From contig JBLRWQ010000032.1 in NCBI GenBank assembly GCA_047921175.1, forward strand, positions 1 through 34,474: a DNA stretch of 34,474 nucleotides, given 5' to 3'. The stretch comes from T1Sed10-7 sp047921175. Its GTDB lineage: Bacteria > Actinomycetota > Nitriliruptoria > Nitriliruptorales > Nitriliruptoraceae. Below are positions 26,287 through 32,836 of the stretch, in pieces. Position 1 is the first letter of the stretch; every line of letters begins with the position of its first letter. The translations under genes and the position numbers were made by a program. The notes below the pieces were generated by a model that was not told the origin of the DNA, ran no database searches, and saw only the letters and a list, made by a program, of their open reading frames with translations.

Positions 26287-26295
26287 GATCGGCGG

Positions 26296-26301
26296 AGGCT
26301 A
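26296..26301 (-). promoter_or_regulatory. -10-like TAGCCT for the MarR gene, leaderless spacing
   Basis: Minus-strand TAGCCT, nine bases before ATG 26286. Same hexamer as upstream of the membrane protein at 13794. Confidence 0.4.
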
Positions 26302-26314
26302 GCGGTGCGGGCGA

Positions 26315-27313
26315 TCAGAACAGCGGCGCCTGCTCGCCGACGGCCGGCGCGGCACCCCGGTCGGCCCGTGCGGCTGCGGTGCGGGCATCGAGGTGGTCCG
26401 CGACCGTCCCCACGGCGGGGTGCGGCGCGCTCGGTGGCGCCGGCGGCGCGGTCACCGCACGGGCGAACCGGCGGGCGGCCGCGTCCAGCCCCAACCGGCC
26501 GAGCGTCGCGGTCACCTGCCCGTGGTCGACCCGCGCGGCGCGCAGGCGGCCAGGTGCCACCTCGATGCCGGGGAGCGGGGCCATGAGCAGCAGGTTCCGT
26601 TCGACCCGTGCCCGGCCCTCGCGCAGCGAGGACGCGAGGCGGGGTGGCAGGTCGGGGAGCGCGTCGTAGAGGGCCAGCACGCTGCCGTGGGTGCGCAGCA
26701 GCTTCGCGGCGGTCTTCGGGCCGATGCCGCGCGCCCCGTCCAGGCCGTCGGAGGCGTCGCCGCGCAGCGCCGCGAGCTCCACGTACCGGTCCGGGGCGAC
26801 CCCGTACCGGGCCCGCACCGCGGCGACGTCCTCGACCACCAGGTCGGCGAAGCGGGCCCGTGGACGCAGCAACCGCACCTCCTCGGCCACCAACGCCGTC
26901 AGGTCCCGATCCGAGCTGAGCAGGTCGCAGTGCCAGCCCTCGGCCCGGCACCGGTCCGCGGTCGCGGCCAGCACGTCGTCCGCCTCGGCCCCGTCGTGCT
27001 CCTCGACCACGAAGGCGCAGGCGGCCAGGTCGTCACGCAGCCGCCGCAGGGCCGCCGTCAACGGCGGTGGCGTCGGCGGCCGGTTCGCCTTGTACTCCGG
27101 CGCCAGCAGCTTGCGGCGGTTGTCCGGATGATCGAAGGCGACCAGCACCGCGTCGTAGGGGCCGTGCACCCAGGCGGTCGCGAGCATCGAGACCACCGCA
27201 CCGGTGACCAGCGGCCGAGGGTCGCCCGCCTCCAGCTCGGCCTCCGCCGAGCGGTAGGCCCGGTGCCCGAGGGCGTTGCCATCCACCGCGAGCACCCGGC
27301 GGGGCACGGTCAC
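26315..27313 (-). CDS. 5'-3' exonuclease (FEN/Pol I exonuclease-domain family)
   Basis: A 332-residue stand-alone version of the DNA polymerase I 5' nuclease domain. The acidic metal-binding residues are visible: Asp11 (AVDGN), Asp61 (VAFDHP), EADDVLA (Asp112, Asp113), SSDRDL (Asp135, Asp137) and RGDASDG (Asp186, Asp189). A helix-hairpin-helix GIGPKTA (196-202) follows. It is expected to remove RNA primers or 5' flaps. The C-terminal 60 residues are Ala/Pro-rich, ending APLF. GTG 27313 was chosen because GAGGAGG lies five bases upstream; GTG 27319 falls against that site. The gene diverges from the SDR gene. Confidence 0.9.
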   Translation of the reverse strand: MTVPRRVLAVDGNALGHRAYRSAEAELEAGDPRPLVTGAVVSMLATAWVHGPYDAVLVAFDHPDNRRKLLAPEYKANRPPTPPPLTAALRRLRDDLAACAFVVEEHDGAEADDVLAATADRCRAEGWHCDLLSSDRDLTALVAEEVRLLRPRARFADLVVEDVAAVRARYGVAPDRYVELAALRGDASDGLDGARGIGPKTAAKLLRTHGSVLALYDALPDLPPRLASSLREGRARVERNLLLMAPLPGIEVAPGRLRAARVDHGQVTATLGRLGLDAAARRFARAVTAPPAPPSAPHPAVGTVADHLDARTAAARADRGAAPAVGEQAPLF

Positions 27314-27347
27314 GGGCACCTCCTCGGCGGCGACGGCTCGGTCGCCG

Positions 27348-27353
27348 ACCGTA
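27348..27353 (-). promoter_or_regulatory. -10-like TACGGT upstream of the exonuclease gene
   Basis: Minus-strand TACGGT, 34 nt before GTG 27313. It is nine bases from the divergent TAGGCT element. Confidence 0.38.
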
Positions 27354-27362
27354 CCGCGTCGA

Positions 27363-27368
27363 TAGGCT
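27363..27368 (+). promoter_or_regulatory. -10-like TAGGCT upstream of the SDR gene
   Basis: TAGGCT, 61 nt before ATG 27430; divergent from the exonuclease element. Confidence 0.36.
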
Positions 27369-27429
27369 CCACAACCCCCGACCGGCGGGTCCGGCCGGGT
27401 GCTCCCGCCGGACGACGCCAGGAGGGCCG

Positions 27430-28209
27430 ATGTCGCCGCGCATCGAACGCGCGCTGGTCACGGGCGCCTCCGCCGGCATCGGCACCGCCCTGGTCCGTGC
27501 CCTCGCCGAGCGCGGCGTCGAGGTGGTGCTCGTCGCCCGGCGGCGGGACCGGCTCGAGGCCCTGGCCGCGTCCCTGCCCGTCGCTTGCGAGGTGCTCGTG
27601 GCCGACCTCGCCGACGCGGGCGACCTCGACCGGGTCGTCGCCCGGGTCACCCGCGCCGCCGAGCCGGTGGACCTGCTGGTCAACGATGCCGGGCTCGGCA
27701 CCTACGGGCCGCTCGTCGGGCAGGACCCTGACCGGCTCCAGGCCCTGCTGGACGTCAACGTCACCGCCCTGGTCCAGCTCACCCGTGCCGCGCTCCCGCA
27801 GCTGGTGGCGCGGGGGCACGGCGGCATCATCAACGTCGGCTCCACCGCGGCCTACCAGCCGGGTCCCTACAGCGCCGTGTACGGCGCGACGAAGGCCTTC
27901 GTGCGGTCGTTCACCGAAGCGGTCCACGAGGAGACCCGTGGGACCGGGGTCCGGGTGCTGCTGCTCGCACCGGGGGTGACCCGCACGGAGTTCCAGGCCG
28001 TCGCCGGTGTCCCCGACGGGGCCTTCCCGGCGGCGCTCACCGGCGATGCGGACCGGGTCGCGGCCGCGGCGCTGGCCGCCTTCGCCGCCGACCGGGACGT
28101 GTGCATCCCGGCCTGGACGGATCGGGTCGCGGTCACCACCTCGCAGCTGCTGCCGTCGTCGGTGACCCGGCGGCTGCGGGCACGGGTGCTGCGGCGGTAC
28201 GTCACGTGA
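27430..28209 (+). CDS. Short-chain dehydrogenase/reductase (SDR)
   Basis: A 259-residue classical SDR. NAD(P)-binding TGASAGIG at 11-18, with ARRRDR after the second strand suggesting NADP preference. The NNAG motif reads NDAG (85-88). Asn110, Ser138, Tyr151 and Lys155 form the catalytic tetrad. C-terminal APGVTRTEF is typical. The substrate is unknown. ATG 27430 follows AGGAGG. The stop TGA overlaps the GTG of the next gene (GTGA), so an unknown 150-residue protein is translated in step with it. Confidence 0.92.
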   Translation: MSPRIERALVTGASAGIGTALVRALAERGVEVVLVARRRDRLEALAASLPVACEVLVADLADAGDLDRVVARVTRAAEPVDLLVNDAGLGTYGPLVGQDPDRLQALLDVNVTALVQLTRAALPQLVARGHGGIINVGSTAAYQPGPYSAVYGATKAFVRSFTEAVHEETRGTGVRVLLLAPGVTRTEFQAVAGVPDGAFPAALTGDADRVAAAALAAFAADRDVCIPAWTDRVAVTTSQLLPSSVTRRLRARVLRRYVT

Positions 28210-28658
28210 GCGGGACCGACGCGGTGGCGTTGCGCTCCCTGCTGGTCGCGGGGATGCCGCTGCTGGTGGCTTCGATCCCCGAGGTCGGCCGCGGCCCGCA
28301 GCTGCTCGCGACGCTGCGGGAGGCCGGGGTCACCGAGCTCACGGGGTTCCTCGGTCGGGAGCTGCCGCGCGGGGCACGGGTCGGCTTCCAGCTCGACCGC
28401 CAGGAGCTGCGCCTGGTGGACGAGCGCGAGGAGGCGCTGCTGCGGGCACCCCGGCCCGGGGTCGACGCCGGCTGGATGCAGGCGGCGCTGCGGCTCAAGG
28501 GCACGATGCTGGTGGTGCTGCGCGGCGAGCACCCCGAACCCGACCTCGACCCCCGGCAGCTGGCGACCACGATCGACGAGCGGGCCCGCAGCGGGCAGGC
28601 GTCGGGGGCGATCGTGGGGGTGGCCGAGGAGCGCCTCAGCCTCCCGATGGTGTTCTGA
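28206..28658 (+). CDS. Hypothetical protein coupled to the SDR gene
   Basis: A 150-residue protein I do not recognise. It appears soluble and mixed alpha/beta, with LRSLLVAGMPLLVASIPEVG near the N-terminus, EAGVTELTGFLGRELPRGARVGFQLDRQELRLVDE in the middle and GTMLVVLRGEHPEPD towards the end. It contains no cysteine. The GTG at 28206 overlaps the SDR stop codon, and the frame has coding character throughout. The 3' end overlaps the convergent EamA gene by 23 bases. A partner or regulator of the reductase is one guess; nothing in the sequence proves it. Confidence 0.7.
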   Translation: MSGTDAVALRSLLVAGMPLLVASIPEVGRGPQLLATLREAGVTELTGFLGRELPRGARVGFQLDRQELRLVDEREEALLRAPRPGVDAGWMQAALRLKGTMLVVLRGEHPEPDLDPRQLATTIDERARSGQASGAIVGVAEERLSLPMVF

Positions 28659-29604
28659 CCGCCCGCGGCTGCGCGTCGGCCCGGATCACCCGGGCCACCC
28701 CGAGCAGCACCAGCGGCGCGCCCAGCGCGAACAGCGCCGGAGGCAGCTCCCCGAGCACGAGCCACGCCAGCAGGCCCGCACCCACCGGTTCGGCCAGGAT
28801 CGCCACCGCGACCGTGGTCGCCGGCAGCACCTGCAGCAGCAGGTTGAACACCGTGTGGCCGAGCAGCTGCGGGCCGACGACGATCCCCGCGATCGCGAGC
28901 CAGGTCGTCGCGGAGAAGCCGGTGAGCGTGGTGCCCGTGGCCAGACAGACCGGCAGCAGGACCATGCCGGCCACGCCGTAGACCAGCGCGCCGTAGACGC
29001 TGGTCGGGGTGTCGCGACGGACCTCGCGCCCGACCAGCAGGTAGGCGCTGCCCGCGATGGCGGCGCCCAGCGCCATGGCGTCGCCGAGCAGCGCCTGGCT
29101 GCCGCTGTGGCCGCCGGTGGCGTCCGCGATCCCGATCACCAGGGCGCCGGCCACGGTGACGGCCATGCCCTGCCAGGCCCGCCGGGTGGTCCGCTCGCCG
29201 AGCAGCCACCACCCGCCCAGGGCCACGAACAGCGGCGACATCGTGGTCAACGTCACGGTCGAGGCGACGCTGGTCAGGGTCAGCGCGCCCTGGAACAGCA
29301 CCAGGTGCAGCCCGAGCGCGCCGCCGCCGAGCAGGAGCTGCCAGCGGCGGCGCGATGGCAGCCGGGGGGCCCGCCGGCGCTGACGCCAGGCCGCCGGCGC
29401 CAACGCGGCCGCACCGAGGGTGGTGCGCCAGAAGGCGATGGCCAGCGCCGGCGCCGCTCCGGGTGCCGCGGTGGCGAGCCCCGCGCCCTCACCCATCGCG
29501 AGCCGGGCCAGGATCGCCGAGGTGGAGACCGCGACCATCCCGACGACCAGGGCGACGACCACGCCGGAACGCGACCAGCCGGGCTGGGCGCTCGTGCGGG
29601 GCAT
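28636..29604 (-). CDS. EamA/DMT-family transporter (second copy)
   Basis: A 322-residue transporter with about ten membrane helices in two EamA halves: VVALVVGMVAVSTSAILARLAM, then FQGALTLTSVASTVTLTTMSPLFVALGGWWLLGERT in the first; GSAYLLVGREVRRDTPTSVYGALVYG and QVLPATTVAVAILAEPVGAGLLAWLVLGELP in the second. ATG 29604 has GAGGAG five bases upstream; the open frame continues further up but is opposite the DUF2087 gene. TACGGT at 29636-29641 is a candidate -10. It is not a close duplicate of the EamA gene at 13832-14842. Substrate unknown. Confidence 0.9.
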   Translation of the reverse strand: MPRTSAQPGWSRSGVVVALVVGMVAVSTSAILARLAMGEGAGLATAAPGAAPALAIAFWRTTLGAAALAPAAWRQRRRAPRLPSRRRWQLLLGGGALGLHLVLFQGALTLTSVASTVTLTTMSPLFVALGGWWLLGERTTRRAWQGMAVTVAGALVIGIADATGGHSGSQALLGDAMALGAAIAGSAYLLVGREVRRDTPTSVYGALVYGVAGMVLLPVCLATGTTLTGFSATTWLAIAGIVVGPQLLGHTVFNLLLQVLPATTVAVAILAEPVGAGLLAWLVLGELPPALFALGAPLVLLGVARVIRADAQPRAVRTPSGG

Positions 29605-29635
29605 CGGAGCTCCTCGGGCTGGCTGCGGCTGCGGG

Positions 29636-29641
29636 ACCGTA
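29636..29641 (-). promoter_or_regulatory. -10-like TACGGT upstream of the second EamA gene
   Basis: Minus-strand TACGGT, 31 nt before ATG 29604 with GAGGAG in between. Confidence 0.38.
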
Positions 29642-29663
29642 CCGGCTCGGGTACCCCTGCCCC

Positions 29664-30203
29664 ATGGACCCTCTCGACCTCCTCCGGCTGCTCCTCGATC
29701 CCGACCGGCTCCGCCTGCTCGGTGACGTCGTCGCCGACGGCCGCACCAGCGCCGAACTGGCCGCGCGGCACGGCCTGCCGGCCCGCGAGGTCCCGCGGCT
29801 GCTCGCGCCGCTGGTGCAGGCGGGGCTCGTGACCGTGGCGCAGGGCCGCTACCGGCTCGAGGCTTCGGCGTGGCGCGAGGTCGCCCGGACCCTGCCCCGT
29901 GCCGCCCCGGCCAGCCCCCGGGTCGGGTTCGGGATGACCCAGGACGAGGCGGAGGTCCTGGCCCGCTTCTTCCGGGGTGACCGGCTGGTCGAGCTACCGG
30001 CTGCCCGCGCGAAGCGGCTCGTGGTCCTGGAGCGGCTCGCACTCGAGTTCGAGCCGGGGATCCGGTATCCCGAGGCCGAGGTCAACGAGCGGCTGCGTCG
30101 CTTCCACGACGACCACGCCACCCTGCGCCGGGCCCTGGTCGACGAGGGGCTGCTGGACCGGGCGGCGGGGGAGTACTGGCGCTCCGGTGGGCGCATCGTG
30201 TGA
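29664..30203 (+). CDS. DUF2087 protein with N-terminal winged helix (probable regulator)
   Basis: A 179-residue protein. Residues 1-70 read as an ArsR-like helix-turn-helix (LLLDPDRLRLLGDVVADGRTSAELAARHGL, then VPRLLAPLVQAGLVTVAQGRYRL). Residues about 95-175 are a DUF2087 domain: FFRGDRLVELPAARAKRLVVLERLALEFEPG, then YPEAEVNERLRRFHDDHATLRRALVDEGLLDR and YWRSGG. Such proteins are taken to be transcription factors of unknown ligand. ATG 29664 has no ribosome-binding site nearby, so a leaderless mRNA is possible. It diverges from the EamA gene, a candidate target, and ends six bases from the convergent transglycosylase gene. Confidence 0.85.
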   Translation: MDPLDLLRLLLDPDRLRLLGDVVADGRTSAELAARHGLPAREVPRLLAPLVQAGLVTVAQGRYRLEASAWREVARTLPRAAPASPRVGFGMTQDEAEVLARFFRGDRLVELPAARAKRLVVLERLALEFEPGIRYPEAEVNERLRRFHDDHATLRRALVDEGLLDRAAGEYWRSGGRIV

Positions 30204-30209
30204 GCGGGC

Positions 30210-31487
30210 TCAGCCTCCGAGCCGGTCGAAGCGCTGCAGGACCCGGGTGACGTAGAGCTGGGTCTCGACGATCGCCGGGACGCCGCCGGCCTGCCGCACC
30301 CGGCCCGGCCCCGCGTTGTAGGCCGCCAGCGCCAGGTCCACCCGTCCGAAGGCGTCGAGCTGGGTCCTGAGGTACCGGGCGCCACCGTCGAGGTTCTGCA
30401 GGGGATCGCGGGGATCGACCCGGAGCCCGGCGGCGGTGCCGGGCATCAGCTGCGCCAGCCCCAGTGCCCCGGCGTGGGAGACCACCCCGGGGGAGAAGCC
30501 GGACTCGGACCACACCAGCGCGGCGAACAGCCGCCCGTCGATCCCGTAGCGGCGTGCCGTGGCATCCACCGCCGCGGCCCACCGCGGTCCCTGGCCGGGC
30601 AGCCCCGCGGCCCAGTCGGGTGCGGGACCGAACGGGTCCAGGTCGACCTCGACGGGCACGAACACCCGGGTTGCCGCCAGCTCCAGCCGGGCGACGGCCG
30701 CCTCGAGCTCCGCGACGAGCACGGCTCGGGCGGCCTCGTCCTGCTCGAGCCGGGCCAGCACCCCAGCCCGCTCGGCCCGGGTGGTGGCGATCCGGGCCGC
30801 GGTCGCCTCCGCCGCCGTCGCAAGCCGCTCCACCTCGTCGTGCGCGGCCGCGGCCGCCCGCTCATGGACCGTCGCGGCAGCCCGGGCGGCGTCCGCCGCT
30901 GCGCGCAGCCCCGCGAGCTCCCGGGTCGCGTCCGCCCCGGCCGCGAGCGCGTGGCGGTCGTCCTCCGCCAGCCGCGTCACCGTGGCGAGCGTCACCGACA
31001 CCTCGTGCCAGTCGGATGCGCCGGCCACCCCCCGGACGAGCACCTGCGAGCCGACCCCGTTGCCGCGCTTGTACAGGTGCACGGCCCGGGCGGCCACCCG
31101 GTCGCGGCCGGCCTGCCAGCGTTCCAGGGCGCCGGTCAGCGCCGCGTCGCGCTCGGCCACCGCGAGCCGTGCCCGGTCGACGTCGCGTTGCCGCGCCTGC
31201 AGCGCCGCCTCGGCGCCGAGGCGTTCCTCGGCGAGCCGGGCCTGCTCCGTGGTGGCCACACGCAGGGCCTCGTCGAGGGCACCGACCTCGTCGCCCACCC
31301 GTTGCACCTCGGTGCGCAGCTCCTCGAGCGTCCGGGTCGCGTCCTTTAGCGCGGTGCGTGAGCGCGTCAGCTCGTCGCCCGCGGCCGGACTCGGGACCAG
31401 CGCACCCACGAGGAGCGCCACGGTCACCGACAGTGCCGTCGCGCGGCCCGCACGGCGGCGGGGTCGGGCGGGGTGGTCGGCGGGCAT
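30210..31487 (-). CDS. Secreted lytic transglycosylase with coiled-coil N-terminal half
   Basis: A 425-residue exported protein. A basic N-terminus and hydrophobic core (about 17-33) end in PSPAAGDE, a signal-peptidase I type site. Residues about 40-280 are heptad-rich coiled coil (ELTRSRTALKDATRTLEELRTEVQRV and onwards). The C-terminal SLT domain (about 300-420) has the catalytic Glu328 in WSESGFSPG, then GALGLAQLMPGTA and AAYNAGPGRV. It cleaves the glycan strands of peptidoglycan. The coiled coil recalls FtsEX-activated PcsB/RipC-type hydrolases, which would imply regulated activity. ATG 31487 follows GGAG by seven bases. The gene starts 91 bases after sigma copy 3 on the same strand. Confidence 0.9.
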   Translation of the reverse strand: MPADHPARPRRRAGRATALSVTVALLVGALVPSPAAGDELTRSRTALKDATRTLEELRTEVQRVGDEVGALDEALRVATTEQARLAEERLGAEAALQARQRDVDRARLAVAERDAALTGALERWQAGRDRVAARAVHLYKRGNGVGSQVLVRGVAGASDWHEVSVTLATVTRLAEDDRHALAAGADATRELAGLRAAADAARAAATVHERAAAAAHDEVERLATAAEATAARIATTRAERAGVLARLEQDEAARAVLVAELEAAVARLELAATRVFVPVEVDLDPFGPAPDWAAGLPGQGPRWAAAVDATARRYGIDGRLFAALVWSESGFSPGVVSHAGALGLAQLMPGTAAGLRVDPRDPLQNLDGGARYLRTQLDAFGRVDLALAAYNAGPGRVRQAGGVPAIVETQLYVTRVLQRFDRLGG

Positions 31488-31552
31488 ACGGCGTCTCCAG
31501 GACCGCGCGCCCCGGTGAGCGGGGTCCTGCTCCCTCATCGGCACGTCGTGGC

Positions 31553-31568
31553 GCCGGCTCAAGCCGGC
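31553..31568 (-). terminator. Small hairpin between sigma copy 3 and the transglycosylase gene
   Basis: GCCGGC (31553-31558) and GCCGGC (31563-31568) pair around a four-base loop, 11 bases after the sigma stop. No T tract. It may attenuate rather than end transcription into the transglycosylase gene, for which I see no separate promoter. Confidence 0.28.
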
Positions 31569-31578
31569 CGTGGTCCGC

Positions 31579-32736
31579 TCAGCGGTCCTCCGACAGGGCG
31601 CGCAGGCGCTGCGCATGGGCCGGGTGCCGCAGCTTGGCCAGCACGTTCTTCTCGATCTGTCGGATCCGCTCCCGCGTCACCCCGTACCGCTCGCCGATCT
31701 CCTCCAGCGTGGCCGGGTCGTCGCCGGTCAGCCCGTAGCGCAGCTCCAGCACGCCGCGCTCACGTTCGTGGAGCTCCTCGAGGGTCGCGAGCAGCTCGAG
31801 CCGCGCCAGCTCGGTGGTGGCGCACAGCTCCGGGTCGGGTGCGTCCTCGTCCTGCACCAGCTCGCCGAGGGTGGTGTCGCCGTCCTCGCCGACCGTGCGG
31901 TCCAGCGACGTGATCTCCCGGCCGGCCAGCCGCAGCTCCAGCAGGCGGTCGGTGGTGATCCCGAGGGTCTCGGCCACCTCGAGGTCGGTCGGGTCGCGCC
32001 CGAGGACCTGCAGCAGCTCGAACTCCGCCCTGCGGACCTTGGCCACCAGCTCGTGCACGTGCACCGGCAGCCGGACCGAGCGGGCCTTGTTGGCCGTCCC
32101 GCGGGTCAGGGCCTGACGGATCCACCAGGTGGCGTAGGTGGAGAACTTGTAGCCCTTGGTGTGGTCGAACTTCTCCACCCCGCGCATCAGCCCGAGGTTG
32201 CCTTCCTGGACCAGCTCGAGCAGGGACAGCCCCCGACCGAGGTAGCGGCGCGCGATCGAGACCACGAGCCGCAGGTTGGCGGTGACCAGGAGTTCCTGCG
32301 CCCGGTCCCCGTCGGCGATGATGCGCTTGAGCGTCCGCCGGCGTGCGGGGGAGGCGTTGCGCTGCTTGTCCACGGTCATCGCCCGGGCCGCGACGCCGGC
32401 GTGGTAGCGCTTCGCGAGGTCGACCTCCTCCTCGGCGGTGAGGAGCTCGACACGGCCGATGGCGTTGAGGTACTGGCGCACGCCGTCGGTGGTGGCACTG
32501 GCGGTCGAGGTCTCCGAGGGCGCGGCCTCGTCCTCGGTGAGGTCGTCGACGACCTCGAGCCCGCGGTCACGCGCCTCGGTGGCGACCTCGTCGGGCCAGG
32601 TCTCCGGATCCTGGATCGGGTCGAAGAGGTCGTGGATCTCCGACAGCAGCACGTAGCCGCGTTCCGATCCACGGGTCAGCAGCTCACCGAGTCCCTCGCG
32701 CTCCCGGACCCGTCCCTGCAAGGTGTCCTCCGGCAC
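31579..32736 (-). CDS. Sigma-70 family RNA polymerase sigma factor, copy 3 (with region 1.1)
   Basis: A 385-residue sigma factor, the most canonical of the three. Region 1.1 (about 17-68: RGSERGYVLLSEIHDLFDP, DRGLEVVDDL), region 1.2 (GVRQYLNAIGRVELLT), region 2 (ANLRLVVSIARRYLGRGLSL, GNLGLMRGVEKFDHTKGYKF, ATWWIRQALTR), region 3 (GEDGDTTLGELV) and region 4 (TLEEIGERYGVTRERIRQIE, KLRHPAH). It keeps Thr211 at the sigma-70 Thr440 position, unlike copies 1 and 2. GTG 32736 fits GGAGG with five bases spacing; GTG 32739 directly before it is too close. The leader of about 70 nt contains a TGCAC/GTGCA inverted repeat (32773-32788). The transglycosylase gene lies 91 bases downstream. Confidence 0.94.
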   Translation of the reverse strand: MPEDTLQGRVREREGLGELLTRGSERGYVLLSEIHDLFDPIQDPETWPDEVATEARDRGLEVVDDLTEDEAAPSETSTASATTDGVRQYLNAIGRVELLTAEEEVDLAKRYHAGVAARAMTVDKQRNASPARRRTLKRIIADGDRAQELLVTANLRLVVSIARRYLGRGLSLLELVQEGNLGLMRGVEKFDHTKGYKFSTYATWWIRQALTRGTANKARSVRLPVHVHELVAKVRRAEFELLQVLGRDPTDLEVAETLGITTDRLLELRLAGREITSLDRTVGEDGDTTLGELVQDEDAPDPELCATTELARLELLATLEELHERERGVLELRYGLTGDDPATLEEIGERYGVTRERIRQIEKNVLAKLRHPAHAQRLRALSEDR

Positions 32737-32810
32737 CACGTCCTCCCGTGCGCTGTGGCGGTCGGTCGCCGCTGCACCTCGTCGTGCACCGGGTCATCCG
32801 CCGACCGCGC

Positions 32811-32816
32811 ACCGTA
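32811..32816 (-). promoter_or_regulatory. -10-like TACGGT upstream of sigma copy 3
   Basis: Minus-strand TACGGT, 74 nt before GTG 32736, between this gene and the ABC-F stop. Confidence 0.36.
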
Positions 32817-32836
32817 CCGCCCCCCTGGCACGCTCG

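Noticed and set aside
32737..32739. GTG 32739 as the start of sigma copy 3
   Set aside because: It is only two bases from GGAGG; the next GTG (32736) has normal spacing. The difference is a single residue.
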